NCBI GenBank assembly: GCA_963720765.1
Contig: CAVRGS010000013.1
Location: 124,001 to 188,000 of the forward strand
From: DASUAS01 sp963720765
Lineage (GTDB): Bacteria; Actinomycetota; Acidimicrobiia; IMCC26256; DASPTH01
Direction: 5' to 3'
Length of the DNA stretch: 64,000 bases
Made by a program: the position numbers and the translations under genes. The notes beneath the pieces were generated by a model. The model was not told the origin of the DNA, did no database searches, and worked only from the letters and a program-made list of their open reading frames with translations. The stretch's first letter is position 1. Every line of letters starts with the position of its first letter. Below are positions 41,368-48,319 of this stretch, in pieces.

Positions 41368-41997
41368 TCAGCGGCGCTCGAGCTCGATCACTGCCCGGGT
41401 CGACGACACGGTCACGACGTCGGCGAGTGACAGCAGCGGGTGGTGCTCGTCCACGAGCTCCCCGACCGCGGCGGCCTGGCGAGGACCCCACACCTGGACG
41501 ACGATCGCTCCGCCTGGTCGCAGGAGCCGCGACGCCGCCGGGAGACACGCGCGGAATCCCGCCAGGCCATCGTCACCACCGTCGATCGCATGGCGTGGAT
41601 CTTCCGGAAATCGCACCGTGTCCGATGTCGGGACGTAGGGGGGATCGGCAAGCACGAGCGCGAACGACGCATCACGCAGGGGGACGGACTCCGCGTCGCT
41701 GCACACGACGGACGCATCCACGCCGTTGAGCGCCGCGTTGTGCGCCGCCCATTCGCAGCAGCCCGAATCGTCGTCGACCTGCACGAGCGAACGGCCGGTC
41801 CAGGCCGCCGCGGCCTGGCCGATGTGGCCGGCGCCGCAGTGCAGCTCCAGCACCGGTCCTGCGGGGCGATCGACGAGCAGCGCCGCCGCGTGCCGGCTCT
41901 GCACGATGGTCCACGGCCGTGGCGCGAGGACCATGTCGTCATAGCCCACGCGCAGGGGCCCGAAGTCGCACCAGCGTTCGTTCACAGCCACGTTCAT
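41368..41997 (-). CDS. class I SAM-dependent methyltransferase (HemK/MTQ-like)
   Basis: 209 residues. VLAPRPWTIVQSRHAA, the SAM motif VLELHCGAGHIGQAA, the acidic QVDDDSG and the catalytic-type ADPPYVP (DPPY in place of NPPY) place it near N5-glutamine/adenine-type methyltransferases that act on planar nitrogen. ATG 41997 overlaps the stop of the haem-oxygenase-like gene (ATGA). DPPY suggests amide or ring nitrogen methylation; target unknown. Confidence 0.87.
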   Translation of the reverse strand: MNVAVNERWCDFGPLRVGYDDMVLAPRPWTIVQSRHAAALLVDRPAGPVLELHCGAGHIGQAAAAWTGRSLVQVDDDSGCCEWAAHNAALNGVDASVVCSDAESVPLRDASFALVLADPPYVPTSDTVRFPEDPRHAIDGGDDGLAGFRACLPAASRLLRPGGAIVVQVWGPRQAAAVGELVDEHHPLLSLADVVTVSSTRAVIELERR

Positions 41998-42917
41998 GCC
42001 GCGCGCTCCACGAGTCCGAAGCGCGTCGCCATCGCGTCGAAGAACCGCCGGTTCACGACCGCGCGCCACCGCGCACCGCGCAGGATCCTCGGCGCCCACT
42101 CGGGATGATCGACGACCACGGGCGCAAGCGCGCCGTCGATCCAGTCCTTGCCGTGCCGCGGATCGGCGACCGCGTGCTCCTCGTAGAACGGCACTGCGGC
42201 CGCGGGCACGTCGAGGCGGCGCATGGCGGTGACGACCCGCCGGCACCGGGGGCCGGCCTGCACCTCCAACAGCCCGAGACTTCCGAGCATCTCCGGCTGC
42301 AACGCGCGATTGGTGGCGAGGTAGCCGTTGAGGGCGCGGCGCTCGAGGACTTCGAGCGGCAGCCGATCGCTCGGCATGCTGCGCACACCGAGCGCGACTG
42401 CCATGTCGTGGTGCAGCTCGGTGTGCACGCGCGCCAGTGCACCGCGGCCCATCTCGTCCCAGTAGTTGGCGGCCAGCGTCAGCTTCGGGAGACCGGAGAG
42501 ACCGATCTGGCACAGCGCGACCAGGTCGTCGAAGTCGGCGTCGGGTCCACCTTCGAGGGCGAGGAATTCCACCAGATCGATGCGATCAGCCGCATTGGCG
42601 AGCCAGTCGTAGAGCGGGGGTACCAGGTCGTCGTGGGCGATGATGCGGAAGGCGTCGGTGACGTCGTCGGCCAGGGACACCGGCTCGTCGCTGCCCAGAC
42701 GGGCGTGGAGACGCCGTTCGAGAGCAAGCTTGACCTGCGCCACTCGCGGTTCGTGCTGCCACAGTTCGGCGCCGCCGAGGGTGTCGATCGGTGCCAGATG
42801 AAGCGCGTACACGTCGAGCAAGGTCGTGACCACGTCGCGAGTCGACAGCACGTCGAGCGCGTCCACGTCAGCGGAGAGCGCAGCACGAAGCCTGGGCGTG
42901 AGCACGGAGTCGTCCAT
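41994..42917 (-). CDS. iron-containing redox enzyme, haem-oxygenase-like diiron (HDO-type) fold
   Basis: 307 residues from ATG 42917, preferred over GTG 42947 because a promoter -10 (GGGTAT) lies between them and GGAG sits 6 nt before the ATG. NYWDEMGRGALARVHTELHHD supplies Glu155, His165 and His169; FYEEHAVADPRHGKDW supplies Glu246/247, His248, Asp252, His255 and Asp258, an arrangement like the non-haem iron ligands of haem-oxygenase-like diiron oxidases (UndA, SznF, BesC relatives). Expected O2-dependent chemistry on an amino-acid- or fatty-acid-like substrate. Coupled to a methyltransferase, so the pair may make a small modified metabolite; that is inference. Confidence 0.82.
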   Translation of the reverse strand: MDDSVLTPRLRAALSADVDALDVLSTRDVVTTLLDVYALHLAPIDTLGGAELWQHEPRVAQVKLALERRLHARLGSDEPVSLADDVTDAFRIIAHDDLVPPLYDWLANAADRIDLVEFLALEGGPDADFDDLVALCQIGLSGLPKLTLAANYWDEMGRGALARVHTELHHDMAVALGVRSMPSDRLPLEVLERRALNGYLATNRALQPEMLGSLGLLEVQAGPRCRRVVTAMRRLDVPAAAVPFYEEHAVADPRHGKDWIDGALAPVVVDHPEWAPRILRGARWRAVVNRRFFDAMATRFGLVERAA

Positions 42918-42927
42918 CTCTGCTCCG

Positions 42928-42954
42928 ATACCCGCCCGGCCCGTCACCTCAACC
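42928..42954 (-). promoter_or_regulatory. candidate SigF/SigB-type promoter of the diiron-enzyme gene
   Basis: Minus strand: GGTT (42951-42954), 17 nt, GGGTAT (42928-42933), 10 nt to ATG 42917. Confidence 0.5.
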
Positions 42955-43022
42955 GTCGGAGCGTCGTGGCGTGACGGCGCGGAGGGCGGAGGGGGTGGGC
43001 CGCTCCGGCTGCTCGGCCCCGC

Positions 43023-43036
43023 CCGAGAATTCTCGG
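43023..43036. promoter_or_regulatory. perfect 14-bp palindrome
   Basis: CCGAGAATTCTCGG lies between the topoisomerase stop (43097) and the diiron-enzyme promoter. It may be an operator or part of a terminator; no regulator gene is adjacent. Confidence 0.4.
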
Positions 43037-43096
43037 TGGCCGCGCTGCAGGAGCACCACAGGATCGTTCATGCATGCCTCGGTCACGTTCGACACC

Positions 43097-44155
43097 TCAA
43101 CCGGTACGCGCGAGCGGGGTCTCGGAGCTCCGAGTCGAGCGTCGGGCGCGAGTCGACAGCAGCGCACGGGTGCGGCGCTCGGCGAGCGTGAGCCGCGTGC
43201 GTCGAGGCGGGGTCGTCGACCACGTGTCGCGGAGTGCCCCGGTGGCGAACGTGTCGAGGACCCGTGGGTGCACGTACGAAGTTCGGCACACGGTGGGCGT
43301 GTTGCCGAGATCCGCCGCGACCTGTTCGATCACCTCCTTCACGACGGCGCGTTCTTCACGCTCGGAGGTCGGGGGATCGATCGGGCCGAGCCGGCTTGCG
43401 GTCGCGACCGTCGCCATCCAGGTGCGGAAGTCCTTGGCTGTGATGTCGGCGTCGGCTGCGTCGCGCAGGTACTCGTTCACGTCGTGGGAGTGCACGGCAG
43501 TCGGCGCGCCGTCGTCGTCGAGGTATTGGAAGAGCCGCTGGCCGGGGATCTCCTGGCAGTTCCGTAGCACCTTCGCCAGTCGTCGATCGTGCGCGTGCAC
43601 CTCGTGGGCGACACCGCTCTTGCCCGTGAACACGAAGGTGATGTCGGACCCGGAGATCCGCGCGTGCCGGTTCTTGAACGTGGTCAGCCCGTAGGCGCCG
43701 TTCTCGCGGGCGTACTCGTCGTTGCCGACGCGTATGAGGGTCGTCTGCAGCAGCTCCGCGACCGTCGCGAGCACCTTCTCGCGCGGAGATCCAGGAAGCG
43801 CGAGATCGGCATCGATCTGCTTGCGCACCGCGGGGAGCGCATTGGCGAACGTGGGCAGGCGGTCGAACTTCACGCGGTCGCGGAACGCAGTCCATCCGGG
43901 GTGGTACCGGTACTGGAGCCGACCACGCTGGTCGCGACCCACCGCCTGGAGGTGCGAGTCGGGATCGTCGCTGATCCGCACGTCGGTCCAGGCGGGCGGG
44001 ATCACGATCCCCCGGATGCGCTCGAGGGTGGCGGGGTCCTGGACCCGTGAACCGTCGTGGTCGTGGTAGCTGAACCCTCTGCCCCGTTTCACCCGACGGA
44101 GTGCGAGGTCTTCGGGTGACGAGTGGTGCAGCGACGGAACGGCAACGGGACTCAC
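43097..44155 (-). CDS. DNA topoisomerase IB (poxvirus-type)
   Basis: 352 residues from GTG 44155. Ordered motifs: RGRGFSYHDHDG, IRGIVIPPAWTDV, YRYHPGWTAFRDRVKFDRL, IRVGNDEY (Arg142), LTTFKNRH (Lys161), FTGKSG, KDFRTWMATV (241-250) and the catalytic CRTSYVHP with Tyr294. Relaxes supercoils by a 3'-phosphotyrosyl intermediate. In actinobacteria this enzyme is accessory and often clusters with Ku/LigD-type repair and stress genes. A GTTT-N17-GGGCAG element precedes the start. Confidence 0.95.
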   Translation of the reverse strand: MSPVAVPSLHHSSPEDLALRRVKRGRGFSYHDHDGSRVQDPATLERIRGIVIPPAWTDVRISDDPDSHLQAVGRDQRGRLQYRYHPGWTAFRDRVKFDRLPTFANALPAVRKQIDADLALPGSPREKVLATVAELLQTTLIRVGNDEYARENGAYGLTTFKNRHARISGSDITFVFTGKSGVAHEVHAHDRRLAKVLRNCQEIPGQRLFQYLDDDGAPTAVHSHDVNEYLRDAADADITAKDFRTWMATVATASRLGPIDPPTSEREERAVVKEVIEQVAADLGNTPTVCRTSYVHPRVLDTFATGALRDTWSTTPPRRTRLTLAERRTRALLSTRARRSTRSSETPLARTG

Positions 44156-44166
44156 GACGACGAAGG

Positions 44167-44193
44167 CTGCCCTCCACCCGCTGGCCGGCAAAC
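44167..44193 (-). promoter_or_regulatory. weak candidate SigF/SigB-type promoter of topoisomerase IB
   Basis: Minus strand: GTTT (44190-44193), 17 nt, GGGCAG (44167-44172), 11 nt to GTG 44155. One mismatch to GGGTA, same deviation as at 38846. Confidence 0.35.
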
Positions 44194-44239
44194 GTGGTCC
44201 GCGTTGCGCCCCTCGTGCCCCGATCGACAGAATGCCGCG

Positions 44240-45259
44240 ATGGCCGACGAACTGGATCTCGACGAACTCGCCGCGCGGGCGACCGCCGCCGCGCAGACCT
44301 GGGCACGCGGCTGCTCGATCTCCGAGGTGCAACCGCTCACCGGCGGCGCGTCGAGCCTGACCTTCACCGGGTTGGTGACCGGGGGACCGGTCGTGGGCGA
44401 GCGCATCGTCCTGAAGGTCGCCCCGCCCGGCCTGGAGCCGATCCGCAACCGCGACGTGGCGCGCCAGGCCCGCCTCATGCGCGCGCTCGCGGGTGCACCC
44501 GGCGTACGCGTGCCCACCGTCTACTTCGAGGATGGTGGCGCGCCACCCGAGGTGTCGCCGTTCCACGCGATGAACATCGTGCCCGGCGTCTGTCACGAGC
44601 CGATCCTGACGCCTGTCCCGGACGACATGCTCCCGGAGATCCCGGAGCGGGCCTTCGGTGCCGCGCGGATGCTCGCGGCCTTGCACCGGGTCGATCCGGA
44701 TGCCGTCGGACTGGGCGACGAGAAGCGCTACACGCTCGAGGGTGAGATCCAGCGTTGGACGCGTGCGTTCTCGACCGTCGACGAGCGCATGAGCGCGCGA
44801 CACCTCGAAGCCGAGAAGCTGTTGTTCGACACGATGCCGCCCGCGTTTCCCGACGCCGTCTGTCACGGCGACTATCGCCTGGGCAACATGCTCTGCGACG
44901 GCACCGAGGTCGCAGCCCTCATCGACTGGGAGATCTGGTCGCTGTCGGACCCGCGCCTCGACCTCGCCTGGTTCCTCTTCTTCACCGACGAGGCCAGGCA
45001 CCCGATGGCGAGCAACCCCGGACCCACGGGGATGCCGACCGCACAGCAGCTCCTCGACGCCTACGTCGAGGAGTCGGGTGCGGTACCGGCCGACCTCGAG
45101 TGGTTCCACTGCCTCATCCGCTACAAGGAGGCGGCCGCGACCGCGCTCCTCATGAAGCGGCTCGTGAAAGCCGGTGGCGACGCCGGCGCCGCCTGGGATC
45201 AGATCCCCGCGCTCACCGTCGAGTGCATCGACCGCCTGAAGGCCTTCACTCCCGCCTGA
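44240..45259 (+). CDS. aminoglycoside-phosphotransferase (APH)-fold family protein
   Basis: 339 residues from ATG 44240. CSISEVQPLTGGASSLTFTG is the nucleotide loop, VLKVAP the ATP-binding Lys, VCHGDYRLGNMLCDG the catalytic loop (Asp in HGDYRLGN) and ALIDWE the metal-binding Asp. Resembles the N-terminal kinase-like half of ACAD10/11 proteins, which phosphorylate 4-hydroxyacyl-CoAs, so a role in hydroxyacyl-CoA catabolism is more likely than antibiotic resistance. Divergent from topoisomerase IB and convergent with the amidohydrolase. Confidence 0.88.
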   Translation: MADELDLDELAARATAAAQTWARGCSISEVQPLTGGASSLTFTGLVTGGPVVGERIVLKVAPPGLEPIRNRDVARQARLMRALAGAPGVRVPTVYFEDGGAPPEVSPFHAMNIVPGVCHEPILTPVPDDMLPEIPERAFGAARMLAALHRVDPDAVGLGDEKRYTLEGEIQRWTRAFSTVDERMSARHLEAEKLLFDTMPPAFPDAVCHGDYRLGNMLCDGTEVAALIDWEIWSLSDPRLDLAWFLFFTDEARHPMASNPGPTGMPTAQQLLDAYVEESGAVPADLEWFHCLIRYKEAAATALLMKRLVKAGGDAGAAWDQIPALTVECIDRLKAFTPA

Positions 45260-45281
45260 CCGGGCCAGGCTGCGACGAAGC

Positions 45282-45298
45282 TGCGGCGCTCCGCCGCA
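45282..45298. terminator. short GC-rich hairpin between convergent genes
   Basis: TGCGGCG (45282-45288), CTC loop, CGCCGCA (45292-45298): a perfect 7-bp stem in the 69-bp gap between the APH-like gene and the amidohydrolase. Confidence 0.65.
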
Positions 45299-45328
45299 AG
45301 TTCGACACCGAAAATTCGGGTGGTGGGG

Positions 45329-46549
45329 TCAGACGAGGGCGGGGACCTTCATGATGCGGTTGAGGTTGCCGCCCATCACCTTGGCCTTGTCGTCCTCGGG
45401 CAGTCCGTCGAGCTGGTCGACGAAGCCGATCGGGTCGTACATCCCCTCGGGGTGAGGGAAGTCGGACCCGAACAGCACGTTGTCGGCGCCGATCAGCTTG
45501 ACGAGGCCGATCGGGTCCTCCTCGTGGAACGGGTGGACGTAGATGCAGCGCGTGAACGCCTCCATCGGGTCCTCGTCGAACGCCTTGGGCACCCGCGCGT
45601 AGACCTTCTGGAACTTGTCGACCAGCGGACGCACCCACGCGCTGCCGTTCTCGACCGGCATGATCCGCAGTTCCGGGAACCGCGTGGCCAGGCCGTGGCC
45701 GATGATCGACGTGACCACGTCGCTGATCATGCGGTTGTCGGCGTGCAGCAGGTGGTAGAAGCCGGACAGCTTCGTGTTGAAGGGCAGGAACTCGCCGTCG
45801 TGCCCCTCCCACTCGTTCACGTAGCGCTGGAAGCCGCTGTCGGACGCGTGCATGCCGACGACGACATCCGCCTCCACGACCTTCTTCCAGAACGGGTCGA
45901 ACTCGGGGAGTGCGAACGAACGCCGGCGACCGTTGAAGTCGGGGACCGGCGCCGGGCGCACCAGGATCGCCTTGGCGCCGCGCTCGACCACCCACTCGAG
46001 CTCCTCGATGGCCTGGTCGACGATCGGCAGCGTGATCACCGGGGTGGGGAAGATCCGGTTCTCGAAATTGAACGTCCACTGCTCGTGCATCCACTGGTTG
46101 AGCGCGTGGACCACGACGTGCGTGGCGACCGGGTCGTCGGTGAGGCGCTCCTCGAGGAGGCTCGCCAGCGTGGGCCACATCATCGCCCGGTCGATGCCCT
46201 GGTCGTCCATCATCATGATGCGGGCTTCGGGCTCGAAGAACGCGTCCGGTGCCTCGATGTACTTCGGCGGCGGCGCGAGCTGCAGCTCCTTGTCGGCCGC
46301 GGTCATCGAGTCGGGGTTCTTGAGCTTGAACTCGAGCTCCTGGGCGCCGGGGGGCGCGACCTTGTTGAACGTCGGGTTCGGGATGTAGTCGCTGATCTTG
46401 TTCTTGACCGCGATCTTGGTGCGCCCGTTCACCTCGACGTACTTGATCAGGCCCGAGTACTCGTCCGGGAGATACTTCGTGAACGCGTCGGTCGCCTCGT
46501 ACATGTGGTTGTCGGCGTCGAACACGAGGTAGTCGAGCTTGCGTGTCAT
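45329..46549 (-). CDS. amidohydrolase 2 (ACMSD-like) family protein
   Basis: 406 residues. FDADNHMYE (11-18, metal motif variant), VGMHASDSGF, MPVENGSAWV and LFGSDFPHPEGMYDP match the long amidohydrolase-2 proteins common in actinobacterial sterol and terpenoid clusters. It is divergent from the thiolase/DUF35 pair across an 88-bp promoter region. A hydrolase or decarboxylase of a ring-opened intermediate is likely; substrate unknown. Confidence 0.9.
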   Translation of the reverse strand: MTRKLDYLVFDADNHMYEATDAFTKYLPDEYSGLIKYVEVNGRTKIAVKNKISDYIPNPTFNKVAPPGAQELEFKLKNPDSMTAADKELQLAPPPKYIEAPDAFFEPEARIMMMDDQGIDRAMMWPTLASLLEERLTDDPVATHVVVHALNQWMHEQWTFNFENRIFPTPVITLPIVDQAIEELEWVVERGAKAILVRPAPVPDFNGRRRSFALPEFDPFWKKVVEADVVVGMHASDSGFQRYVNEWEGHDGEFLPFNTKLSGFYHLLHADNRMISDVVTSIIGHGLATRFPELRIMPVENGSAWVRPLVDKFQKVYARVPKAFDEDPMEAFTRCIYVHPFHEEDPIGLVKLIGADNVLFGSDFPHPEGMYDPIGFVDQLDGLPEDDKAKVMGGNLNRIMKVPALV

Positions 46550-46600
46550 TCAGGGACCCCCGATCCGAGCAACGTTTCCGCTGCCAACCTATCGCCAGGT

Positions 46601-46630
46601 TTGACCAGGCAATTGTGAGAACCCTATTTT
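46601..46630 (+). promoter_or_regulatory. candidate SigA promoter of a leaderless thiolase transcript
   Basis: TTGACC (46601-46606), 18 nt, TATTTT (46625-46630), then 7 nt to ATG 46638. No Shine-Dalgarno is present, so transcription and translation probably start together. Confidence 0.6.
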
Positions 46631-46637
46631 CACTTCG

Positions 46638-47867
46638 ATGAGCATCAAGAACCAGGCCGCAGTGGTCGGCGTGGGCGCGACCCCGTACTACAAGCGCGGG
46701 CAGTCGTACCCGGAGACCGAGACGTCGATGATGTGCACCGCGATCCTCGCCGCCCTCGACGACGCCGGCCTGACCGTGCAGGACCTCGACGGCTTCGCCC
46801 TCTACTCCTTCGCCTGCGATCCGGCAGAGGTGGCAGCGATCCTCGGCGTTCCCGAGGTGCGCTTCGCGGCATCGCTCACATCGGGGGGCGGCGGGTGCGC
46901 CGGCCAGCTCGGGTTGGCGGCGGCCGCGATCCACGGCGGCATGGCGAACGTGTGCGTGTCGGTGATGTCGCTGCAGCAGCTCAACCGACGCCTCGGCGGT
47001 TCCGAGGTCGATGGAGTGCTCGCGTACGCCACGATGTCGGAGGGTGGCGGCGCGTACGGCGGCGGGGGAGGCATCTCGGCCGGCGCCGCGTTCGCGGCCA
47101 ACTCGGGGCTGCTGTCGCCGGGCCACAGCTTCTCGGTCCTCACCCAACGACACATGCACCTCTACGGCACGACGCGCGACCACTTCGCCGAGGTGGCGAT
47201 CACCGAGCGCGCCAACGCCATCCGCCGACCGACGTCGTTGCGGCAGCAACCGCTCTCGCGCGAGGAGTACTTCGCGGCCCGGATGATCTCCGATCCCCTC
47301 TGCCTCTTCGACTACACGATGGAGAGCGACGGTGCCGTGGCGGTGATCACCACCTCGGCCGACCGGGCCAAGGATCTGCGCCAACCGCCTGCGTACATCC
47401 TCTCGTCCGCCCACGGCGGCAGCGGTCGCTGGGGGCCGGCGATCTTCCGGTACTTCCAGGCGCCTGACGACGAGTTCGCGTCGTCCGGGCACCGCCCGGT
47501 CGCGAAGCGGCTGTACGAGATGGCCGGGGTCACGCCCGCCGACGTCGACGTGGCGCTGCTCTACGACCACTTCTCGCCCCTCGTGATCATGCAGCTCGAG
47601 GACTACGGCTTCTGCCCGATCGGCGAGGGCGGTCCGTTCGTGGCCGAAGGCAACATGCGCTGGCCGAACGGCTCCATCCCCGTCAACACCCACGGCGGCA
47701 ACCTCTCGGAGGCGTACATCATCGGCATGACGCACATCAGGGAGGCGGTGGAGCAGATTCGCGGCACCGCGGTCAACCAGGTGGAGGGCGCGGAGATCGC
47801 GCTGGTCACCGGCGGTCCCGCGGCGTTGCCGGTGAGCGGCACGCTCCTCGCCCGGAGCGCGGCATGA
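46638..47867 (+). CDS. thiolase-like lipid-transfer protein (Ltp/SCP2-thiolase family)
   Basis: 409 residues. AAVVGVGATPYYKRGQSYPETET, TSGGGGCAGQLGLAAAAIHGGMANV (Cys87 at the thiolase nucleophile region), YDHFSPLVIMQLEDYGFCP and NTHGGNLSEAYIIGMTHI are typical of the SCP2-thiolases that pair with DUF35 proteins. In steroid degradation Ltp2 with a DUF35 partner is a retro-aldolase releasing propionyl-CoA, so an aldolase/thiolase step on a side-chain CoA ester is likely. The next gene overlaps by 4 nt and encodes that partner type. Confidence 0.9.
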   Translation: MSIKNQAAVVGVGATPYYKRGQSYPETETSMMCTAILAALDDAGLTVQDLDGFALYSFACDPAEVAAILGVPEVRFAASLTSGGGGCAGQLGLAAAAIHGGMANVCVSVMSLQQLNRRLGGSEVDGVLAYATMSEGGGAYGGGGGISAGAAFAANSGLLSPGHSFSVLTQRHMHLYGTTRDHFAEVAITERANAIRRPTSLRQQPLSREEYFAARMISDPLCLFDYTMESDGAVAVITTSADRAKDLRQPPAYILSSAHGGSGRWGPAIFRYFQAPDDEFASSGHRPVAKRLYEMAGVTPADVDVALLYDHFSPLVIMQLEDYGFCPIGEGGPFVAEGNMRWPNGSIPVNTHGGNLSEAYIIGMTHIREAVEQIRGTAVNQVEGAEIALVTGGPAALPVSGTLLARSAA

Positions 47868-48319
47868 GCGGCGCCCAGGGTGAGGCCGGCCTGTTCCCGT
47901 CGATCCTGACCCGACGCAGCACCGACGACCTGTCAGCGCCGTTCTGGGACGCCTCGGTGGAAGGGCGACTGGTCGCGCCGCGCTGCACCAACTGCGGCAC
48001 GTTCCGGTTGCCGCCACCGCCGATCTGCTTCGTGTGCCAGCACCGCGAGGTCGAGTGGGTGGAGCTCCCCGGCACCGGCACGGTGTACAGCTTCACGGTG
48101 GTGCGCCACCCGTTGGCGAAGATGCTCAACGAGTCGGTGCCCTACGCAGCCGGGATCATCGAGCTCGACGGCACGCAGGGCGCGGGCGCGCGGATGATCG
48201 CCAACATCATCGAGTGCGACGTCGAGACGGTGAAGATCGGCGACCGGGTCGAGATCGTCTGGGAGCACGTCAACGACGAGATGGCGGTGTTCCGCTTCCG
48301 CCCGATCACGTCGGAGTGA
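47864..48319 (+). CDS. DUF35 / Zn-ribbon OB-fold protein
   Basis: 151 residues. Zinc ribbon CTNCGTFRLPPPPICFVC (Cys41, 44, 55, 58) followed by an OB-fold (LPGTGTVYSFTVVRHPLAKM, ARMIANIIECDVETVKIGDRVEIVWE). Such proteins bind CoA substrates and complete the active site of SCP2-type thiolases/aldolases (ChsH2 DUF35 domain with Ltp2). Coupled to the thiolase by ATGA. Its 3' end is antisense to the extended tail of the SDR gene. Confidence 0.92.
   Translation: MSGAQGEAGLFPSILTRRSTDDLSAPFWDASVEGRLVAPRCTNCGTFRLPPPPICFVCQHREVEWVELPGTGTVYSFTVVRHPLAKMLNESVPYAAGIIELDGTQGAGARMIANIIECDVETVKIGDRVEIVWEHVNDEMAVFRFRPITSE

Noticed and set aside
44240..45259. Aminoglycoside resistance gene
   Set aside because: APH fold is clear, but similarity is to ACAD10/11-type acyl-CoA kinases and the context is catabolic; resistance is not supported.
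45246..48017. 923-codon open frame antisense to the thiolase gene and overlapping the amidohydrolase gene in another frame
   Set aside because: Low-complexity Arg-rich translation; the plus-strand thiolase and the minus-strand amidohydrolase in its own frame explain the region.
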